Assembly (NCBI GenBank): GCA_934502905.1
Contig: CAKSVK010000216.1
Span: 1-5,033, forward strand
Source of the DNA: an uncultured Chitinophagaceae bacterium
GTDB lineage: Bacteria > Bacteroidota > Bacteroidia > Chitinophagales > Chitinophagaceae
Reading direction: 5' to 3'
Length of the DNA stretch: 5,033 nt
In this document: in pieces, positions 1 through 5,033 of the stretch
Layout: the number at the start of each line of letters is the position of its first letter
Numbering within the stretch: position 1 is the first letter of the stretch
Made by a program: the position numbers and the translations under genes
Notes under the pieces: model-generated
What the model was told of the DNA's origin: nothing
Seen by the model: only the letters and a program-made list of their open reading frames with translations
Databases searched by the model: none

Positions 1-660
1 ACCTATATCCACCCACAGCGCAATTGATCCGCTTTTAACAGCTTCTTTCATCTCGTTCACAATAAACGAGGGGTGCTTTTGGCCATTGATATAAAGCCTT
101 GCTATGCGGTCATTAATTTCTAACCGCAAAGTGATCCATTCGTTCAGGCCTATATCAGCATAGGTTTCATAAGCTTCGGGGAACTCTTTCCGTAGCCTGT
201 CGAATTTATAACCAGGATAGGAAAAGTACTGAACCGTATGGTTCCGGCGGAATTGATTTTCATCCCTGCCATTGGCTGGACGAAGATATATGGATTGAAA
301 CCTGGTGTTGCTGTCATCAATCCTGAATGCTACGCCTATAAACCCACGGAAAAGATCGGGGGCGGTTTCCTGTAAACGGCTCAATACCTTCACTTCAATA
401 ATGCCGTTTTCAAAGTTTACGTCTTTCAACCTGACATAAGTGGGTTCGTCCACGGTAGACACCATGTTGTTTTTGTCAAAAGGTAATGCGGTTAAATCTC
501 TTTCTATTTTCAGCACTTTCTGTCCTTTCAGTTTCACAACTGATGCCTTTACATTGTTTAGTTCAAATTCTTTGCCTTCAAATTTTACAGGTTGGGCAAT
601 TGCCGTATTCAGGAAGGCGAATGCTGTAAGGGCCAAACCTGTGATTGTTCTCCATTTCAT
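1..660 (-). CDS. Secreted LamG/ConA-like fold protein, 3' end cut by window edge
   Basis: The frame is open from the ATG at 660-658 to base 1, giving 220 residues without a stop, so the C-terminus lies outside the window. Residues 1-23 (MKWRTITGLALTAFAFLNTA, then IAQ) form a clear signal peptide, with likely cleavage near Ala-Gln, so the protein should be periplasmic or exported. The rest is beta-strand rich (NFENGIIEVKV, GFIGVAFRI, FQSIYLRPANGR, WITLRLEI, ARLYING, GSIALWVDIG). That pattern fits the concanavalin A-like/laminin G sandwich also seen in 3-keto-disaccharide hydrolase (DUF1080-type) domains. From memory, close Bacteroidota homologues are about 230-240 residues, so little is probably missing. 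No catalytic residues can be named; binding or hydrolysis of sugars is inference from the fold. It starts 31 bases after the oxidoreductase gene, with no recognisable promoter between them, so it is probably co-transcribed with it. Confidence 0.85.
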   Translation of the reverse strand, partial: MKWRTITGLALTAFAFLNTAIAQPVKFEGKEFELNNVKASVVKLKGQKVLKIERDLTALPFDKNNMVSTVDEPTYVRLKDVNFENGIIEVKVLSRLQETAPDLFRGFIGVAFRIDDSNTRFQSIYLRPANGRDENQFRRNHTVQYFSYPGYKFDRLRKEFPEAYETYADIGLNEWITLRLEINDRIARLYINGQKHPSFIVNEMKEAVKSGSIALWVDIG

Positions 661-691
661 AATATGCTTGCTTTAAAGATTCGTGATATAT

Positions 692-1342
692 TCAGATTTT
701 CATTTTGGCTTCAGCGGCTGTAACTGTTTTGCCTAACGCTCCGAACTCATGGAGATCGCCAAACACTTCTATACGGATAGATTGATCAATGCCGCCTACC
801 CGTACTGCATCAAAACCACCGTCAGCAATAAGTTGTTCAACATCCGGGTTAACACTGACGTCATCTGTTGCGTAGAATAATACAGATTTTTCCGGTGTTT
901 GACTGGCTGCACTTGCTAAAGAAGCTGCGCTCAATGTTCCGAAAGCTTTTACCAGTTTAGCGCTTTTGGGCAGGGCTGCGGCGTTAAGCTCCCCGGCACT
1001 TTCTTTTTCACCAATGATCTTCTTAAAGCCACCGCTACCATCCGGAGCAATGGGATTGGACGGGTCTATGATGATCTTGCCCTGTAATTCGGCTGCATAT
1101 TGTTCAAAGAGTACTTTTATAGTGCTGAACCAAACAGACAATATAATAATATCTGCTTCCTTAATAGCTTCTGCAATTTCCAGCGGTTTTGCAATACCTC
1201 CTAATTGGCGTGCGAATGTACCGGCATCTTCTGGTTTGCGGCTTGCAATAATAAGAGGACGATTTCCTTTCACGAGATTTTCAGCCACTATTTTTCCGAT
1301 ATTCCCTAAGCCAATAACGGCTACTTTGGGTGTTGTTGACAT
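692..1342 (-). CDS. NADP-binding oxidoreductase, F420-dependent NADP reductase-like
   Basis: This 216-residue protein starts with a Rossmann beta-alpha-beta unit: VAVIGLGNIG at residues 7-16 has the GxGxxG loop. A basic SRKP at 34-37 follows the second strand, the usual place for recognising the NADP 2'-phosphate. DPSNPIAPDG (93-102) and LVKAFGT (130-136) match conserved stretches of the F420_oxidored family (archaeal F420H2:NADP oxidoreductase type). The length is normal for the family and there is no signal peptide, so it is cytoplasmic. Most Bacteroidota are not known to make F420, so the true electron partner may be another carrier or substrate; this is inference. The ATG at 1342 is supported by AAAAAGGA six bases upstream, an unusually good Shine-Dalgarno for this group. 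That signal lies within one arm of the 1341-1434 inverted repeat. The secreted LamG-like gene follows in the same direction. Confidence 0.9.
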   Translation of the reverse strand: MSTTPKVAVIGLGNIGKIVAENLVKGNRPLIIASRKPEDAGTFARQLGGIAKPLEIAEAIKEADIIILSVWFSTIKVLFEQYAAELQGKIIIDPSNPIAPDGSGGFKKIIGEKESAGELNAAALPKSAKLVKAFGTLSAASLASAASQTPEKSVLFYATDDVSVNPDVEQLIADGGFDAVRVGGIDQSIRIEVFGDLHEFGALGKTVTAAEAKMKI

Positions 1343-1348
1343 ACTATT

Positions 1349-1356
1349 TCCTTTTT
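1349..1356 (-). promoter_or_regulatory. Strong ribosome binding site of the oxidoreductase gene
   Basis: On the minus strand AAAAAGGA precedes ATG by six bases (AATAGT). It fixes the start at 1342 and stands out because the other starts in this window have A-rich but SD-poor leaders. The AGGA lies inside the right-hand copy (minus-strand sense) of the 12-bp inverted repeat, so base pairing with 1423-1434 could hide it. Confidence 0.7.
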
Positions 1357-1379
1357 ATTGAATAATAACTTTAACAATA

Positions 1380-1411
1380 CAAAGTTGCATAGGAGTGTAG
1401 CCTTGCTCCAA
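1380..1411 (-). promoter_or_regulatory. Possible Bacteroidota-type promoter for the oxidoreductase gene
   Basis: On the minus strand TTG (1411-1409) is followed after 21 bases by CAACTTTG (1387-1380). This is one mismatch from the TAnnTTTG -7 box, with a spacing typical of the phylum's major sigma factor. Transcription would start around 1373, leaving a leader of roughly 30 bases that lacks the distal arm (1423-1434) of the inverted repeat. The box is imperfect, so this is tentative. Confidence 0.4.
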
Positions 1412-1443
1412 TAAACTACATCAGGAAATAGTATTGACCTGGT

Positions 1444-2037
1444 TTAAGACTTTGGCTTTGCCCTGCGATTCCGTAGCCTGCTAAGGAATTCCGGTGTGAT
1501 GCCTAAAAAGGAAGCGATTTGTGTTTGTGGCAGGCGGCTGGATAAATGCGGATACATTTCCATAAAGGAATTAAACCGTTCTTCTGCCGTTGAGCTGATC
1601 GTTTGCAGCAAACGGTTTTGAAGCGTTACATAGCTGTTCTCTATAAGTACCCTGAAAATACGATCAAACCTGGTAGCTTGTGTGTACAGTGCAATAAGAT
1701 TGTCGTAGCTGATTTGCAGCACCATTGTATCTTCAAGGGCATCTATATTTAATTGTGAAGGTTTTCTTTTGTGAAAGCTGCCTATATCAATCATCCACCA
1801 GTTTTCAGCAGCGAACTGGATGATATGTGTATTGCCCCTGTCATCTGTTTTGTACATACGCAGGCAGCCTTTTATAACGAAATTGAACTGGTTGCACACA
1901 TCTCCCTCCTGGAGAACGTATTGTCGTTTTCTGTACGATCTTGGCTTGAAATACTCCCCAACCAACCTGATCTCTTCTTCGCTTAACAGGATCAGCTTAT
2001 TAAAATAATCAATCAGGGGTTGCGTTGACGATGGCAC
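1444..2037 (-). CDS. Crp/Fnr-family transcriptional regulator
   Basis: This 197-residue protein has an N-terminal cyclic-nucleotide-binding-type beta-barrel at about residues 10-125 (YVLQEGDVCNQFNFVIKGCL at 40-59 is the typical strand-turn-strand). A long dimerisation helix covers about 120-148. A C-terminal Crp-type helix-turn-helix follows at about 169-191 (TQIASFLGITPEFLSRLRNR). The length is usual for the many Bacteroidota members of this family. The phosphate-binding signature of cAMP-binding CRP (GEL followed by R-S/T) is not visible around residues 76-95, and there are no Fnr-type cysteine clusters, so the ligand is unknown. The start is GTG at 2037-2035; an in-frame TAA lies two codons upstream and no ATG begins the conserved region. 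It has its own promoter inside the gap to the esterase gene, with a palindrome that suggests autoregulation. Likely targets are its neighbours, but that is inference. Confidence 0.92.
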   Translation of the reverse strand: MPSSTQPLIDYFNKLILLSEEEIRLVGEYFKPRSYRKRQYVLQEGDVCNQFNFVIKGCLRMYKTDDRGNTHIIQFAAENWWMIDIGSFHKRKPSQLNIDALEDTMVLQISYDNLIALYTQATRFDRIFRVLIENSYVTLQNRLLQTISSTAEERFNSFMEMYPHLSSRLPQTQIASFLGITPEFLSRLRNRRAKPKS

Positions 2038-2051
2038 TGCTTAATATATTG

Positions 2052-2065
2052 TTGTACTGTTACAA
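2052..2065. promoter_or_regulatory. FNR-shaped palindrome, possible autoregulatory operator
   Basis: TTGTA-CTGT-TACAA is a perfect 5-4-5 palindrome, the same layout as the FNR site TTGAT-N4-ATCAA. It overlaps the -7 box and the expected transcription start of the Crp/Fnr gene, a position that would suit repression. TTTGTA alone is a common continuation of -7 boxes in this group, so only the second half-site adds independent weight. Confidence 0.35.
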
Positions 2066-2096
2066 ACCTACGTAAAAAATATCCACTTATATACAA
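2063..2096 (-). promoter_or_regulatory. Promoter of the Crp/Fnr gene
   Basis: TAGGTTTG on the minus strand (2070-2063) fits the Bacteroidota -7 consensus TAnnTTTG perfectly. A TTG (2096-2094) lies 23 bases upstream, at the long end of the accepted -33 spacing. The -33 element sits just beyond the esterase stop codon. The predicted leader is only about 20 bases. This supports transcription of the regulator independent of the upstream operon. Confidence 0.6.
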
Positions 2097-2098
2097 CA

Positions 2099-3166
2099 CT
2101 ACCTGTCCAACCCTTTTTCTTTCAGCCATTTGCTCATCAGGTCCGCCACTGCTATATTATTCAAATCTGAAAACGGAAAATGCGTATTGCCTTTAAGCCC
2201 TGCTTCGGGAAGATGTATCACGGTTACATCACCGCCATGCCTGTTTACCGCATCTCTCCATAGCCTTGCCATTTCCAAACGTGCCCGCCATCCATCTGCA
2301 CCAGGGTTGTCGGAGGGTATTTCCGGGATATTATCTCCATAATAAATCACGATGGGAATTTTGGTAAGCATCATAAAGTCTTTCATGGACACACTTGTTG
2401 CTTCAAGCGCGCCGACCGAGCTTGCTATGGGTGCAGGTGTTTCGCCTTCGGGAAATACAAAACCACTACCGGGCTCGTAAGAAACGATTGCTTTTATATT
2501 TTGGTTTTTAATAGCGGTAAGCCAACCCATTCCCCCGGAATGTGAATGCGTAACAAGAATACCGGGGCCGATCTTATCGAACAACGCAGCAACTGCATTG
2601 GTATTTACATCGTAATCAATAGGGCCTATGCTGGGCGTCATGGAACGGAAATACTGGTTCAGCGTTTCCGGGTCTTTTGAAAATTGCACACCGGGAAAAT
2701 AGTTTGGCCAGATACCCACCCGGAATGTTCCGAACCAGTTTTGTTCATCAGGAATGGCTTCAATAGTGGCGTTGGCTGTACTTCTGCCTGCATTGCCCCG
2801 CCGTGGCTGATCTAATACATAAACGCTGAAACGCCTGCGCAAAAATATATTCTGATACCCTTCACGGCCATCCGGCGTTGTTTCCCATGTTTTGGAGAAT
2901 TGCCCGATGCCATGCCACATCACCAACGGGTATTTACGGGTCTTCACAGGAATCTGGTAAAACACATAAGCATGGTCGCCATGAAATGTTTGTCCCTGGG
3001 GTGTACGTTTAACCGGGTCGTATTTTCCCGGGTTAGTGATCACCGTGCCGCCAACAGCAAAGCTGCCTTGTTCTTCGATCGTCAAAGAGCTTTGCCTGCT
3101 GTTTTTTTGTGCGGAAAGGGACGAACTTATTGCCAGAAAAAGGCATACTAATATTCTTTCCTTCAT
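2099..3166 (-). CDS. Secreted alpha/beta hydrolase, esterase 713-like
   Basis: The chosen start is the ATG at 3166 (355 residues). It gives a clean signal peptide, MKERILVCLFLAISSSLSAQ, and leaves four bases after the preceding stop. An upstream in-frame ATG at 3214 would add 16 residues ahead of the signal and overlap the reductase gene. The body matches, from memory, esterase 713 of Alcaligenes (structure 1QLW): TWETTPDGREGY, then FLRRRFSVYVLDQPRRGNAG, then VTHSHSGG, SYEPG and GNTHF. By that comparison the triad is the first Ser of HSHSGG (residue 208), Glu 231 in SYEPG and His 329 in GNTH. The oxyanion loop reads HGIGQ (85-89), so the adjacent cysteine pair described for esterase 713 is absent. 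It probably hydrolyses an ester or related bond outside the cytoplasm; the substrate is unknown. It is the second gene of an operon with the aldo/keto reductase and ends in TAG. Confidence 0.88.
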   Translation of the reverse strand: MKERILVCLFLAISSSLSAQKNSRQSSLTIEEQGSFAVGGTVITNPGKYDPVKRTPQGQTFHGDHAYVFYQIPVKTRKYPLVMWHGIGQFSKTWETTPDGREGYQNIFLRRRFSVYVLDQPRRGNAGRSTANATIEAIPDEQNWFGTFRVGIWPNYFPGVQFSKDPETLNQYFRSMTPSIGPIDYDVNTNAVAALFDKIGPGILVTHSHSGGMGWLTAIKNQNIKAIVSYEPGSGFVFPEGETPAPIASSVGALEATSVSMKDFMMLTKIPIVIYYGDNIPEIPSDNPGADGWRARLEMARLWRDAVNRHGGDVTVIHLPEAGLKGNTHFPFSDLNNIAVADLMSKWLKEKGLDR

Positions 3167-3170
3167 TTTC

Positions 3171-4322
<1,152 letters not shown>

Positions 4323-4361
4323 GTCATCATTTTTTGAGTTAACGAGCGTATTTCAGTTTCC

Positions 4362-4391
4362 GCTGTGCGAGGCGTCTTCGCCTCGCACAGC
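4362..4391. repeat. Perfect 13-bp GC-rich hairpin with 4-base loop
   Basis: GCTGTGCGAGGCG (4362-4374), loop TCTT, then CGCCTCGCACAGC (4379-4391) pair without mismatch. It is far more GC-rich than its surroundings. Neither strand has a T run after the stem, so it does not look like an intrinsic terminator. It would sit about 39 bases before the reductase start in that gene's mRNA. An alternative, smaller stem ACAGC-CTC-GCTGT (4387-4399) shares its right arm. It may be a REP-like dispersed palindrome or a leader structure. Confidence 0.75.
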
Positions 4392-4458
4392 CTCGCTGTC
4401 ACTACCTGCCTGCGAAAAAACAAAATTCACCACATTAATTAAGATAACAGGTATATCA

Positions 4459-4489
4459 ATTACTGTTTTTACTACCAATATTACTGATT
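4459..4489. promoter_or_regulatory. Direct repeat with 21-bp period, possible AraC-type operator
   Basis: ATTACTGTTT (4459-4468) and ATTACTGATT (4480-4489) agree at 9 of 10 positions and are offset by exactly 21 bases, two helical turns, as in tandem AraC half-sites. CCAAT-N7-ATTGG (4475-4491) overlaps the second copy. The repeat lies between the divergent genes, upstream of the AraC-type gene's -7 box. Binding is inferred from placement and spacing only. Confidence 0.4.
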
Positions 4490-4525
4490 GGCATATGGAG
4501 ATGGTTATCCCGTAATAAGAAGGTT

Positions 4526-4533
4526 TACCTTTG
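4526..4533 (+). promoter_or_regulatory. -7 box of the AraC-type gene
   Basis: TACCTTTG matches TAnnTTTG exactly and is followed by TA, a frequent continuation. It ends 19 bases before the ATG at 4553, so the leader would be only about 13 bases. No TTG is seen 19-23 bases upstream, so the -33 element is weak and an activator may be needed. Confidence 0.55.
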
Positions 4534-4552
4534 TACTGAAAAAGTAACAGCA

Positions 4553-5033
4553 ATGACACAGGTACGCAATTTTGATATGATCAGTGAATACAATGCTTTT
4601 AACAACCACGAAACATTGCATCCGCTGGTGAGTGTGATTGACTTTTCAAAAGCCAATAGAAGAACAGGGTCTAAAATGAATTTCGGGATATATTGTGTCT
4701 TCCTGAAAGATGTGGTGTGTGGCGATTTGATTTATGGACGTGCAACCTATGACTACCAGGAGGGAACCCTGGTATTTGTTGCCCCGGGCCAGGTGGTTGA
4801 TGTTGCCAATAAAACAGAGTATTATCAGCCGATGGGCCACGCCTTGGTTTTTCACCCAGACCTGATACGTGGTACTTCACTGGCAAAGAGCATAAACGAT
4901 TATACTTTTTTCAGCTATAATACCAATGAAGCGCTGCATTTGTCGTCCAGGGAACGGCAGCTTGTACTGGACCTGTAGTCGAAAATAGAATCGGAGCTGC
5001 AACACCCGGTTGATAAGCACAGTAAAAAGCTGG
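4553..5033 (+). pseudogene. AraC-family regulator, N-terminal part, with in-frame TAG
   Basis: From the ATG at 4553 the frame gives 141 residues up to TAG at 4976-4978. Without any shift it then continues for 18 more codons (SKIESELQHPVDKHSKKL) to the window edge. The part before the stop resembles the N-terminal cupin-like sensing domain of Bacteroidota AraC regulators (FDMISEYNAFNNHETLHPLV, FLKDVVCGDLIYG, EGTLVFVAPGQV, GHALVFHPDLIRG, ERQLVLDL). The part after it matches the next family segment, which usually reads like KI..EL....DKHSK.LI. The stop thus replaces one residue, probably Leu or Gln, by a single base change (TTG or CAG to TAG). The DNA-binding domain, normally in the last 100 or so residues, lies beyond the window. 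If the stop is real, the product is a sensor fragment unable to bind DNA. The neighbouring esterase gene ends in TAG, so TAG is a stop here. Sequencing error remains possible. Confidence 0.75.

Larger units (their letters stand above)
1341..1434. repeat. 94-bp segment with perfect 12-bp inverted ends, MITE-like
   Basis: ATACTATTTCCT at 1341-1352 is the exact reverse complement of AGGAAATAGTAT at 1423-1434. The segment is flanked directly by TGAC at 1337-1340 and TGAC at 1435-1438, like a 4-bp target duplication. It fills nearly the whole gap between the Crp/Fnr gene and the oxidoreductase gene. Two smaller inverted repeats are nested inside: TGTAG/CTACA (1396-1400 with 1416-1420) and AACTTT/AAAGTT (1367-1372 with 1381-1386). 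As RNA this could fold as a three-way junction. It encodes nothing. Whether it is a miniature transposable element, a structured leader or coincidence cannot be decided here; a chance 12-bp perfect match over so short a span is unlikely but possible. Confidence 0.5.
4323..4552. other. Divergent regulatory region between aldo/keto reductase and AraC-type gene
   Basis: These 230 bases hold no believable gene. From left to right they contain the leader of the reductase gene, a GC-rich 13-bp hairpin (4362-4391), an A/T-rich stretch, a 21-bp-spaced direct repeat (4459-4489) and the plus-strand -7 box (4526-4533). A minus-strand promoter for the reductase is not clear: GAATTTTG (4428-4421) is one mismatch from TAnnTTTG but has no well-placed TTG upstream. 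Confidence 0.6.

Noticed and set aside
440..676. Plus-strand open frame over the LamG-like gene
   Set aside because: It is the antisense shadow of a gene with a signal peptide and coherent fold on the minus strand.
966..1361. 131-codon plus-strand open frame
   Set aside because: It is antisense to the oxidoreductase gene, whose Rossmann motif and ribosome binding site are clear.
1391..1410. GGAG/CTCC stem as a terminator of the Crp/Fnr gene
   Set aside because: It has only four pairs around a 10-base loop and no following T run; too weak to support.
4362..4391. Intrinsic terminator
   Set aside because: There is no T run after the stem on either strand, and it lies upstream of both divergent genes, not after one.
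4353..4559. Minus-strand open frame of 68 codons in the divergent gap
   Set aside because: It runs through the hairpin, the direct repeat and the AraC promoter, has no family resemblance and no promoter; it is chance.
4976..4978. TAG read as an amino acid (altered code)
   Set aside because: The neighbouring esterase-like gene ends at TAG exactly where its family alignment ends, and no recoding signal is visible.

Overview
The window looks like chromosome from a member of the Bacteroidota, probably Chitinophagaceae or a relative. The evidence is moderate GC, AT-rich intergenic gaps, mostly A-rich start regions with little Shine-Dalgarno, TAnnTTTG-type -7 boxes before several genes, and protein types common in that phylum. 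The assignment rests on sequence style and remembered families, not on a database search.

Five genes lie on the minus strand, read from right to left. At 4322-3171 is an aldo/keto reductase with a twin-arginine export signal. It is followed after 4 bases by a secreted alpha/beta hydrolase of the esterase 713 type (3166-2099), and the two form a tight operon. Next is a Crp/Fnr-family regulator with a GTG start and its own promoter (2037-1444). Then comes an F420-dependent-NADP-reductase-like oxidoreductase (1342-692), with a possible promoter of its own, and 31 bases later a secreted LamG/ConA-like protein (660 to the left edge, 3' end missing). On the plus strand, divergent from the aldo/keto reductase, an AraC-type regulator begins at 4553. 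Its frame is broken by an in-frame TAG at 4976-4978, but the frame stays open and family-like afterwards to the window edge.

The genes suggest an accessory redox and ester-processing locus: two exported enzymes beside a divergent AraC regulator, then a Crp/Fnr regulator beside a cytoplasmic oxidoreductase and another exported protein. No substrate can be read from the sequence.

The less ordinary signals are mostly outside the coding regions. Positions 1341-1434 carry perfect 12-bp inverted ends flanked by TGAC on both sides. This looks like a tiny MITE, or like an RNA stem covering the ribosome binding site of the oxidoreductase gene. A perfect 13-bp hairpin lies at 4362-4391. A 21-bp-spaced direct repeat between the divergent genes resembles an AraC-type operator. 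An FNR-shaped palindrome lies on the Crp/Fnr gene's own promoter. I see no CRISPR array, RNA gene, phage or transposase gene, and no clearly new multi-gene system.
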